Assembly: GCA_029063275.1 (NCBI GenBank)
Contig: JAIDOO010000268.1
Span: 1-7,912, forward strand
Direction: 5' to 3'
From: Clostridia bacterium
GTDB lineage: Bacteria; Bacillota; Clostridia; Christensenellales; Borkfalkiaceae
Length of the DNA: 7,912 nt
Shown here piece by piece: positions 1 through 6,592 of this stretch (positions are counted from its first letter, which is position 1; every line of letters begins with the position of its first letter). The notes under the pieces are model-generated. The model saw nothing but the letters and a program-made list of their open reading frames with translations, was not told the DNA's origin and did not search any database. The position numbers were made by a program, and so were the translations under genes.

Positions 1-3000
1 GCGTCGGACGGATACTGCGCGTGAGAACTTTGTGTGCTCTCTTCCACGTTCTGCGGTATAGCCGTTGCAGGCGCGGGCGCGGGCTTCTCGCCCGTCGCTA
101 TGTTCTTCAATGCCGCCACCACTAACGCGCCCAGCATATCCATTGCATTAGTCTGAACAGGGTAATTCTGCTGTCCGTGCGGCACGCTGTAATCGGGTAT
201 GCCGTTATACCCTCCGCGCAACTGCTCGCGCATTGCCGCTAGCTCTATGCTGTTCCTGGACTCCCTGTCTACGTGCTGTTCCGCACGCATTGCCGCCAGC
301 TCCGCGCGCTGTTCAGCGTCGTAGTGTGCGCGCTGTTCTGCCTGTATTGCATTTATCTGTGCTTCCAGTCTTGCCAACGCTCCGCCGTCGCTATTCTGCT
401 GCGGCATAGGCATATACTGAGGCATAGGCATCTGCATTGGCATAGGCATTTGCTGTGGCTGATAATACTGCGGCGGCATTGCCATATATTGAGGTTGAGG
501 CTGAGGTTGCTGTACAGGCATTTGCTGTTGCACGGGTTGAGGTTGAGGTTGAGGCTGAGGTTGTGCCTGAGGTTGAGGCTGAGCCTGTTGCATAGCAACT
601 CCAGCCATACCCGCTCCCGCCGCAAGTCCTGCCTGCGCGCGGATCTTTTCAAGCTCGGCTTCCTGCTTTGCTTTGGCTAGCTCGCGTTCTGCTTCAATCT
701 TTTCTCTCTGCATCTGCCGCTCTTCCTCGCGGCGTTGGCGTTCCTCTTCTTTCCTTGCCTTGATTTCTTCGCGTTCTTCCTTACTCTTCCTGCGCTTACA
801 AGCAACCACTATTATTATAATTAACAGTATCAACAGCGCAAGACCTATCAAGAACCACGCCCATATAGGCAAGCCTAACCACGTGCCCTTCAAAAATTCG
901 CCCATTTTGCCCAGAACGGCACCGAAGCCTGATTGCTGAGTTTTAAATGTAACTCTTTGTGAAGTCGTTTCCGAAGTAAGGCTGGGATTGTCAAACACAA
1001 AGTTACTTGCGCACTCGCCGCCAAGACTTGCGACAACGTAATATGTTTCGCCGGGTTTTAGCTCGGTAATTGATTCACTGCTCGTCTTGTCAGTATAATA
1101 CTGATAGCCGACCTGCAATAAATTATTTGCCAGTAAATCATTAAACTGGCTGGGCAGTTTAAGTTCGCCGGTAGTCGTACTGAACATACTGTCCGTAATA
1201 ACAAACTTCCTGATAGTCCAGACTATGTCTACATAAGAGCCGTCCGAAGCAATGCTCATATTTGTTGACCCAGACTCGCCGTCTGTCAAAGCCAGTCTAA
1301 CCGGTGTCTTTACAGGAGTTGCCGAAGTCTCGGGATAAACAAACTTATAATTATTTTTATCAAGTAAATTTATTGTAAGTGTGTAATCTTTTGCAGTTTT
1401 GCCCGCCGTGTCGCTGTGAAGCTCGTCAATTTCCATAAGCCCGGAATTAAAGCCGGACAGATAATCGGCAATCGAGTATTCAGCCGCTTTATAAATTATT
1501 TGGTCGGCGTTTGCAACCGTAGGCGCTTCTACATTTTGTTTAACGATTTCAAATGCAAAAACATCGGGTTTTATCGCGTAAATCGCAGTTATATTATCAG
1601 GCGCCACAATACAAAGCGTGTATTTACCTGCGTCAAGCGTATTCAAATGCTCCTGAATCGCCGAGGCATTGCTTGCCTGATATGTGCCCGACAGGTTGTT
1701 GTCCGGCGACCAAATTTCCACTTCAAGGTACTGCAAGAAAGACGAACTGCCGAAATAAGCAGTTATGTTAAACTCAACTTTTTTGTACTCGCTACCGCTA
1801 CCTTCGATTGCAACCTTGATAGTGTCCTTGCCTTCGCCGACAGAAAAGCTATGCGAAAGGTCCGCACCGGTCAGAATGTAATCGCTTGCGCTATCAGCTT
1901 TAACCGAAACGTATACCGTTCCGTTTATCAGATCTTCTGCGGCTGAGCTCGCATTAGCCTTGAAGTATTCGCGCGCCTCGTCAAGCGAAAGACGAATCTC
2001 ATGACCGTCTTTATCGTTGAATACAAAAGTATACTCGAGATAGGACGAATAATCCTCGCCGTCGGTGTTGGTTATAGTTACGCCCCAGGTATAGCTTGTA
2101 GTATCCTTCGTCTCAAATTCAAGTTCAGACGAACTCCACTTGATTTTAATTTGTTTCGCGGTAATTTCAAAAGTTTTGCTTGCCGTATTGTTGCTTATCG
2201 TATAGTTACCGTCATTTATGGTTAACTCGGCAGTAATCGTGTTGAAACCTTTTTTGTTAAACGGCGCGTAGCCCGTGTTGTAATCTCTATTACCGTCGTT
2301 GTATGTGATTTCGACCGAATCGGTACTGTTTGCATTAAGCCCAAGCGATCTGAGATACGAGTCGCTCAATCTTACGTAAACACCCAACATAGTATATTCG
2401 GGGTCTCCGTTCGTATCGAAGTCGTACCAATCATTCTGGTTGTACGAATACTCCCACGATGCGTTGCTCAAATCAACTTCGCATTTTTCAATTGTCCAGG
2501 GTATTGTCGCCTTTGCCGTCTTGTCAGTCAATACGGTAAATTGATTATCGCTCAGACTGCTGTCAAACTTATACTCGGGGTCGGTGATTTTTAATTGAAC
2601 TTCCAAAGTATACGAACCCGCATTGGTCGCGTAGTAGTTGAAGTAACTTCCGTCCAAATCCATATACGCGGGTAAAGACAGCTGAACTGCCCACTCTTTA
2701 CCGTTATACACTATACAGCCGTCGGTGTAATTCTGCCAACTTGCATACTGGTCGGTATTATCCTTGTACTGCAATACAACCGAACCGAATCCCGCAGAAG
2801 CTTCCGTTATAGCGAAAGCACAACTTGCATTGGTAATCGTATAGTTATTGTTTATAACGGGCGCGTCCGTGCCTGCGTACATTTCCGCAAACAACGTGTA
2901 AGACCCCACAACATTTGTGTAATCCGAAATATCAAAACTGTTATTACTATCTATTACAATGTTGTGGCGTACGCCGTCGTTACCCGTATAATACAGCGAA

Positions 3001-5033
3001 ATTTTTGCATTTACGGCGTTGCCCGCGCTGTCCTTAGGATAAGCGGATATTATATAACTTGAATCGCGCTCGAATGAAAAACTGTTACTGCTCGATTGGA
3101 AGTCTACCGAAAGATCGGCTTTATCTATTGTCAGCTCAAACCGCTTTTCGCCTACGCTTGTATCAGTCCAGCAATAGTTATCCGGATCCGCTAATGCAAT
3201 GTAAACCGAATAGGTTCCCGCATCAACCGCAGTAAAACTCTGCGAAGCAGTGTCATAATTTACTCCCGGAGAACCAGCGGAATTGCCGGGCTTAAACCGT
3301 GATATATCTAATGAAAATCTTTGATCCGTGCCGGTATATTTACCGTTGGCAAACAGCGGATCGGACATCTCCTTACGATTGACGGTTATCTGCACGGTCT
3401 GAGTATCGGTTTTCGGTTTCCCGTCTGCCCAACCCAAATTAATACTATCTTTTATCTTGAAAGTCAGCTCGTAATTTCCCGCAAGCGTCGGTTTGAATAA
3501 TTTGTTTGAAAAGTTTGCGGTGCTGATTGAAGAAATTGCCGCACCGTCAAACGTTTTGCCCGTTATCGAAACCAAATCAACAACATTGGAATCATAATCA
3601 AAGAGAAAACTAAGCGCCGAACCGGTATATGTATCGGAAGTTTTATCCGGTGTAGGTATTATCGCCGCGCAAGCATCTTCCGCCGCCGTTAAATCCAAAT
3701 GCAACGCCGGACGAAGAGCCAGCGTAGAAGCGGTATTTGCGTGCTGTGAATTGACCCTGCCCGCGCCGTTAGATGAAACGTACATCGAGGAAGTTGCCGA
3801 GCTGTCGTTTCCAGTACGCAACCAGGTATAATCATTTGAATTTACTTTATACGTAACAGTGGTACCGCTTGCTGTAGCCCCGGTCGTACCGTTTCCGTGT
3901 AAATTCTGACCGGTTACACTTGTTTCCCAAAGACCTTTGACGGCTGTATCGTTGGTCATACCGACTTCAGTTATAGAAGGCGCCCAAACGTAATCGCTGC
4001 CCCAGTCGTTATAGTTGTTGGTAACAGCAGATGCATTATACACATTCGCACTGTACCAGGCACCGACGTGTACACCGGTAGTGGTAGTGAGCGTATAACC
4101 CGCCGTGCCCGTGATTGCGCCCGTGGGGTCGTTGGAAATTGCATCATTTAAATTGTTAGAGCAAGCTTTCGTTCTCAAAGCAAAAGGAAATTCAAGGCGA
4201 TAAGTATATGTTACTTCGGCAGGCGTTGAAATGAAGTTTATTAAAGATTTATTGGCATTTGCCGTGCCCTGTAAAGCATTGTTACTCAAAGTAAAGGGCG
4301 CAAGTATATGATTTTGCCTTTGCGTTCCCGTTACCGTTGCCGATGTCGACGCCCCTGTTGCATAGCTTGAATCTGCCCCGCTTTCGTCGCCCGCGTTAAA
4401 GCCGACAGCTCGCAATTGGCTTACTCCGTATTCATTCGAGAACCAACTCGACCCGGAAAATGAACCGGACCCCCACCCGTATTTGGAAAGCACAAGTCCG
4501 TTTATGCCGTGTGTGGCAGATGTTGATATGCTGTACGCCGCATTTGCCGCAGTTGCGGACGTATCCTCAAGACAGTCCGCAAGCCAAAGAGTTGCAATAA
4601 CGTGCCCGTTTATATCGGTCGTTAAAAAAGTAACCGTCCATGTCTGACCGCCGAAATCAACCAATATGTTTTTGTTGCCGTTCAAAGCGTATAAATCGTT
4701 TGCCGTTTTATATTCGGGTAGATTGATTGTTTGCTTATAACCATAAGCCGTGGAATGCGTTCCTGATATAGTATTGGCAACAGAGGTAAAGGTTTTGCCC
4801 GCGCCGCCGGTAAGCGCACTATATAACGCATTTAGCGAGGTTCTGTTAAAAACCTCATCGGAATTAGAATTGTAATTTGCAAGCGTGAGCTCGTTAATTA
4901 CAACATTATCTGTTGAGCTTGTAGTTTGCGCTTTTGCTTTTATACCGCTCAGCATACAAACCGAACAAGCCAACAAAACCGCGCATAGTGCGGATAGAAC
5001 AACCGTTACTATATTCCTTTTCTTTATTTTCAT
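1..5033 (-). CDS. Giant single-pass surface protein with DUF6273-like head, Ig-like repeats and long cytoplasmic tail (3' end outside window)
   Basis: An open frame of 1677 codons begins at the ATG at 5031-5033 and runs off the left edge with no stop. The start is fixed by AGGAGG seven bases upstream and a signal peptide: KIKKR, hydrophobic residues 8-28, and a possible AKA cleavage after residue 35. Residues about 90-450 resemble DUF6273, a domain common in clostridial surface proteins: a W132 segment, then W404-L405-R406 and an RPALHLDL ending from R441. Residues about 515-1280 hold roughly eight Ig/MBG-like modules with recurring 'G-Y-x-L ... NY ... F-x-I-x-K' signatures. One transmembrane helix (about 1390-1412, ending CKRRK) is followed by a charged coiled coil (1413-1475), a Pro/Gln/Met-rich repeat (about 1482-1546) and a second helical, Gln/Glu/Ala-rich stretch (about 1551-1610). 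There is no sortase motif in view. Adhesion or surface sensing is inference from this architecture; the ligand is unknown. Confidence 0.9.
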   Translation of the reverse strand, partial: MKIKKRNIVTVVLSALCAVLLACSVCMLSGIKAKAQTTSSTDNVVINELTLANYNSNSDEVFNRTSLNALYSALTGGAGKTFTSVANTISGTHSTAYGYKQTINLPEYKTANDLYALNGNKNILVDFGGQTWTVTFLTTDINGHVIATLWLADCLEDTSATAANAAYSISTSATHGINGLVLSKYGWGSGSFSGSSWFSNEYGVSQLRAVGFNAGDESGADSSYATGASTSATVTGTQRQNHILAPFTLSNNALQGTANANKSLINFISTPAEVTYTYRLEFPFALRTKACSNNLNDAISNDPTGAITGTAGYTLTTTTGVHVGAWYSANVYNASAVTNNYNDWGSDYVWAPSITEVGMTNDTAVKGLWETSVTGQNLHGNGTTGATASGTTVTYKVNSNDYTWLRTGNDSSATSSMYVSSNGAGRVNSQHANTASTLALRPALHLDLTAAEDACAAIIPTPDKTSDTYTGSALSFLFDYDSNVVDLVSITGKTFDGAAISSISTANFSNKLFKPTLAGNYELTFKIKDSINLGWADGKPKTDTQTVQITVNRKEMSDPLFANGKYTGTDQRFSLDISRFKPGNSAGSPGVNYDTASQSFTAVDAGTYSVYIALADPDNYCWTDTSVGEKRFELTIDKADLSVDFQSSSNSFSFERDSSYIISAYPKDSAGNAVNAKISLYYTGNDGVRHNIVIDSNNSFDISDYTNVVGSYTLFAEMYAGTDAPVINNNYTITNASCAFAITEASAGFGSVVLQYKDNTDQYASWQNYTDGCIVYNGKEWAVQLSLPAYMDLDGSYFNYYATNAGSYTLEVQLKITDPEYKFDSSLSDNQFTVLTDKTAKATIPWTIEKCEVDLSNASWEYSYNQNDWYDFDTNGDPEYTMLGVYVRLSDSYLRSLGLNANSTDSVEITYNDGNRDYNTGYAPFNKKGFNTITAELTINDGNYTISNNTASKTFEITAKQIKIKWSSSELEFETKDTTSYTWGVTITNTDGEDYSSYLEYTFVFNDKDGHEIRLSLDEAREYFKANASSAAEDLINGTVYVSVKADSASDYILTGADLSHSFSVGEGKDTIKVAIEGSGSEYKKVEFNITAYFGSSSFLQYLEVEIWSPDNNLSGTYQASNASAIQEHLNTLDAGKYTLCIVAPDNITAIYAIKPDVFAFEIVKQNVEAPTVANADQIIYKAAEYSIADYLSGFNSGLMEIDELHSDTAGKTAKDYTLTINLLDKNNYKFVYPETSATPVKTPVRLALTDGESGSTNMSIASDGSYVDIVWTIRKFVITDSMFSTTTGELKLPSQFNDLLANNLLQVGYQYYTDKTSSESITELKPGETYYVVASLGGECASNFVFDNPSLTSETTSQRVTFKTQQSGFGAVLGKMGEFLKGTWLGLPIWAWFLIGLALLILLIIIIVVACKRRKSKEEREEIKARKEEERQRREEERQMQREKIEAERELAKAKQEAELEKIRAQAGLAAGAGMAGVAMQQAQPQPQAQPQPQPQPQPVQQQMPVQQPQPQPQYMAMPPQYYQPQQMPMPMQMPMPQYMPMPQQNSDGGALARLEAQINAIQAEQRAHYDAEQRAELAAMRAEQHVDRESRNSIELAAMREQLRGGYNGIPDYSVPHGQQNYPVQTNAMDMLGALVVAALKNIATGEKPAPAPATAIPQNVEESTQSSHAQYPSD
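403..590 (-). repeat. Pro/Gln/Met low-complexity repeat in the cytoplasmic tail
   Basis: The DNA is an imperfect short tandem repeat. GAGGTTGAGGCTGAGGTT-like units fill about 491-590, and GGCATAGGCAT-like units fill about 403-459 on the plus strand. On the coding strand they read as Pro-Gln dipeptides followed by Met-Pro and Gln-Met-Pro runs. The repeat lies between two predicted helical segments on the cytoplasmic side of the transmembrane helix. Such tracts can change length by slippage. It is coding sequence in the same frame as the rest of the protein, not a CRISPR array. Confidence 0.85.
1207..3490 (-). repeat. Tandem Ig/MBG-like extracellular modules (protein-level repeat)
   Basis: About eight modules, each 75-130 residues apart, share the pattern 'AG-x-Y-x-L/V ... 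D-x-x-NY ... F-x-I/L-T-x-x-K'. Examples start near residues 517 (AGNYELTFKIKD), 601 (AGTYSVYIALADPDNY), 705 (GSYTLFAEMY), 802 (AGSYTLEVQLKITD), 925 (FNTITAELTINDGNY), 1038 (GTVYVSVKADSASDY), 1130 (AGKYTLCIVAPDN) and 1208 (KDYTLTINLLDKNNY). They are diverged at the DNA level, so they are old duplications and not a recent tandem array. The pattern resembles MBG/YDG-type bacterial Ig-like repeats, which usually act as stalk modules; this family assignment is by eye. Confidence 0.6.
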
Positions 5034-5040
5034 AAATGCT

Positions 5041-5046
5041 CCTCCT
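5041..5046 (-). promoter_or_regulatory. Ribosome binding site of the surface-protein gene
   Basis: A perfect AGGAGG on the minus strand, seven bases before the ATG at 5031-5033. This site and the signal peptide that follows fix the start of the giant open frame. Confidence 0.9.
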
Positions 5047-5062
5047 AAAATCCTTCCTAACC

Positions 5063-5090
5063 TGCCGCCGCGCCGTATGGTGCGGCGGCA
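5063..5090 (-). promoter_or_regulatory. GC-rich hairpin just upstream of the ribosome binding site
   Basis: TGCCGCCGC (5063-5071) is the exact reverse complement of GCGGCGGCA (5082-5090). Two more pairs follow after one mismatch, with a four-base loop at 5075-5078. There is no U tract on either side, so it is not an intrinsic terminator. It ends 16 bases before the Shine-Dalgarno sequence and would sit in the untranslated leader of the surface-protein mRNA. It could stabilise the mRNA 5' end or influence ribosome loading; that role is inference. Confidence 0.6.
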
Positions 5091-5111
5091 AGCTTAAGAG
5101 AGGTTCTCTGC

Positions 5112-5129
5112 ATCCGCATTTGCGCGGAT
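5112..5129 (-). other. Small leader hairpin
   Basis: ATCCGC (5112-5117) and GCGGAT (5124-5129) form a 6-bp stem around a six-base loop. It lies between the leader terminator and the GC-rich hairpin. No known regulatory motif is recognised. No convincing second promoter was found between 5160 and 5090, though a weak one cannot be excluded. Confidence 0.4.
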
Positions 5130-5159
5130 ATCAGATGACGTGGTCTAAAAAATTGTAAC

Positions 5160-5190
5160 AAAAAAAGTGTGGCTCCGAAGAGACACACCC
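5160..5190 (-). terminator. Intrinsic terminator inside the leader, with C(UUCG)G loop
   Basis: On the minus strand GTGTG (5188-5184), one mismatch, then CTC (5182-5180) closes a TTCG loop against GAG (5175-5173) and CACAC (5171-5167). Seven T follow directly (5166-5160). It lies about 127 bases upstream of the surface-protein ATG, so it would end a short RNA or attenuate the long mRNA. Its 5' half can alternatively pair with AAGAGATAC at 5208-5200. Confidence 0.8.
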
Positions 5191-5430
5191 TGCTATGTAG
5201 TATCTCTTACGGTTACCACACCCAACAATTCATAAATACTGTACTGGAAAATTTGAACGCTTTAATCGCCTTAACTGATTCAGAGAGTAATTAAGTTGTT
5301 AAAGAGATACATTTAGCCTAAGCTAAAAGACCTCTGAATCAGACAATAAGACTCCCGTCAAATTTCCTTATTAAATTAAAAAATTTCCAGTGAATACAAA
5401 AACGCACTATGAAATTTGTTGAATGTGGTA
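5160..5430 (-). ncRNA. Structured leader RNA or free-standing ncRNA of unknown class, possible riboswitch/attenuator
   Basis: The predicted transcription start (about 5429-5430) coincides with the 5' strand of a closing helix: 5430-5416 pairs with 5214-5228 (15 bp, two G-U), then 5413-5408 with 5229-5234 after a two-base bulge. Inside lie ACTGGAAA (5391-5384) with TTTCCAGT (5250-5243), a small hairpin at 5372-5345 capped by GAC-GGGA-GTC, an 11-bp perfect helix CTGATTCAGAG (5342-5332) with 5285-5275, and TTTAGC/GCTAAA at 5312-5327. GTATCTCTT (5310-5302), in the loop of the 11-bp helix, is complementary to AAGAGATAC (5208-5200), which would make a pseudoknot. A terminator ends the element. The pairings are seen in the sequence. 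Function is inference. It does not match the T-box, SAM or c-di-GMP-I signatures that I could check. A raiA-type ncRNA has a comparable size and is worth testing. Confidence 0.65.
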
Positions 5431-5435
5431 TAGCT

Positions 5436-5464
5436 ATTATATCACGCGGTCAACAAATTTACAA
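5436..5464 (-). promoter_or_regulatory. Sigma-A-type promoter with extended -10, driving the structured RNA
   Basis: The minus strand has TTGTAA (5464-5459; four of six matches to TTGACA), a 17-base spacer, and a perfect TATAAT (5441-5436) preceded by TG in the extended -10 form TGATATAAT. The expected start, six to seven bases downstream (5430-5429), is where the closing helix of the structured RNA begins, which supports the call. If the surface gene is read from here, its untranslated leader is about 395 nt. Confidence 0.75.
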
Positions 5465-5475
5465 GACTTTTCGAC

Positions 5476-5517
5476 AAAAAAATAAAAATTGTGGTCGGGT
5501 ATCCGCCCGACCACAAT
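5476..5517 (-). terminator. Intrinsic terminator of the CobW/GtrA-like operon
   Basis: A perfect 12-bp stem, ATTGTGGTCGGG (5488-5499) against CCCGACCACAAT (5506-5517), has a six-base loop and is followed on the minus strand by a T-rich tail (TTTTTATTTTTTT, 5487-5475). It lies 54 bases after the stop of the GtrA-like gene and just before the promoter of the structured RNA, so it separates the two transcription units. Bases 5518-5570 hold nothing else recognised. Confidence 0.93.
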
Positions 5518-5570
5518 ATATTGTGTTTTAGTATTAATTCAGCGTATCTTTGTTTCCCCCCACGGCAGGT

Positions 5571-6575
5571 TTAAGCGCCGTATTTTTTAACTTTTCCGGC
5601 GGCTTCGACAGCATCGGCAAAAGACTTCGCCTTTTTTTCGCGGCAAGAAATAACTTTGCTTTCGGCTTTGAAAATTTTGTCCTCGGGAGCTACGCCCTCT
5701 TTCAGCTTTTCAAGCTTTTCTTCGGCGGAATCCAGCGCCTTTGCAAAGGCAAAATATTTTATCGCCTGCGTGCTTGCCAAAGATTTTAAACGGCTTTCTT
5801 CTTTTTCGGCGTTGTATAAATCCGCTTTCTCTTTCCAGCGGTTCATTTTTTGTTCAGCCTTTTCAAGCCTTTCGGCGGAAGCGCCCGCACCGACCAATTT
5901 TTCGTACTTTGCTTTTGCGCGGCTTGCGGCTTTGTCGTTATCGGGAAAAATTATCATAAAAATGAAGAAAAACACGATAAGCGACACAAGTCCTGTAATC
6001 AGAGTTTTGATAAGTCCGTTTAAAACGTGCGGACTGCCCCAGTGCAGGAGATAAGCGTTGCACACGCCCCAAAGCGCATTTGTCCCGACCGAAACCAGTA
6101 CCCAGCCGATAAAATACCACATTGCCTGCAACCAGGGGTTGCCGTGCGATTTATAGGTTATGTTGCGTTGCAGGGGGAAGTTGATGCACTGCGCCGTGAA
6201 CACCGCGATTTCAAACGCGATAAAATATCCCCAACCGTTTTCGTCGCCGAAAATCGTAAAATTTCTGCCGCCCGCCGAGGGAATGGGAATCATAGGCCAA
6301 CCCGCCGCGCCTCGGTTAAGACTCTCGAAAGCGTAGGGCAGGAAGGTCATTATAATAAACTGCCAAAGCGTTACGCTTATGCTGAACGCGCAGAAAAAAC
6401 CGACCTTGTAAATCCAGTACGCAAGGCGGGGCTTTTTTTCGGCAAAGCCGTACCACATACCCAGCCACCTGCGGACAATATTCTGAAAAAACCGTACAAA
6501 GCCGTTTTGCGAAAGCGGCTTTATACGGTTTCTGATATCCTCTTCGGTGTAAGCTTTTTCTTCGGCGGAGGTCAT
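5571..6575 (-). CDS. GtrA-like four-helix membrane protein with C-terminal coiled coil
   Basis: The 334-residue protein has an N-terminal cytoplasmic segment, four hydrophobic helices (about 53-80, 115-135, 151-175, 187-210), and a charged Lys/Glu/Ala-rich tail (about 212-334) that reads as coiled coil. The NFPLQRN segment at 132-138 after helix 2, followed by aromatic, Gly and Thr-rich helix 3, resembles GtrA-family proteins, small membrane proteins tied to moving or modifying polyprenyl-linked sugars for surface glycans. That resemblance is by eye and moderate. Usual GtrA proteins are about 120-150 residues, so the long loop at 81-114 and the coiled-coil tail are additions. The start at 6573-6575 is supported by AAAGGA five bases upstream. 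It is 17 bases after the preceding GTPase gene and is the last gene of the operon. Confidence 0.7.
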   Translation of the reverse strand: MTSAEEKAYTEEDIRNRIKPLSQNGFVRFFQNIVRRWLGMWYGFAEKKPRLAYWIYKVGFFCAFSISVTLWQFIIMTFLPYAFESLNRGAAGWPMIPIPSAGGRNFTIFGDENGWGYFIAFEIAVFTAQCINFPLQRNITYKSHGNPWLQAMWYFIGWVLVSVGTNALWGVCNAYLLHWGSPHVLNGLIKTLITGLVSLIVFFFIFMIIFPDNDKAASRAKAKYEKLVGAGASAERLEKAEQKMNRWKEKADLYNAEKEESRLKSLASTQAIKYFAFAKALDSAEEKLEKLKEGVAPEDKIFKAESKVISCREKKAKSFADAVEAAGKVKKYGA

Positions 6576-6592
6576 AATTATCCTTTGTTATC

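Noticed and set aside
403..590. Short tandem repeats as a CRISPR array or satellite
   Set aside because: Units are too short and irregular, lack spacers, and stay in frame within the coding sequence.
353..652. Minus-strand frame encoding an Asn/Leu/Ser-rich product
   Set aside because: It is another reading frame of the same tail repeat, inside the giant open frame that continues through it in a different frame.
273..680. Plus-strand open frame encoding a His/Arg/Leu-rich product
   Set aside because: It is the antisense of the Pro/Gln/Met repeat in the surface-protein tail; its composition is explained by that repeat and it has no ribosome binding site.
1416..2225. Plus-strand frames opposite the Ig-like modules
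   Set aside because: They lie antisense to a continuous coding frame with repeated protein modules and show no recognisable protein features.
5160..5223. T-box leader (AGGGTG sequence near a terminator)
   Set aside because: AGCAGGGTGTG resembles only the first part of the T-box consensus AGGGTGGNACCGCG; the rest does not match, and the downstream gene is not for an aminoacyl-tRNA synthetase or amino-acid metabolism.
5436..5456. TTGACC just upstream of TATAAT as a -35 box
   Set aside because: The spacing is only six bases; TTGTAA at 17 bases fits the promoter geometry, and the extended -10 lessens the need for a strong -35.
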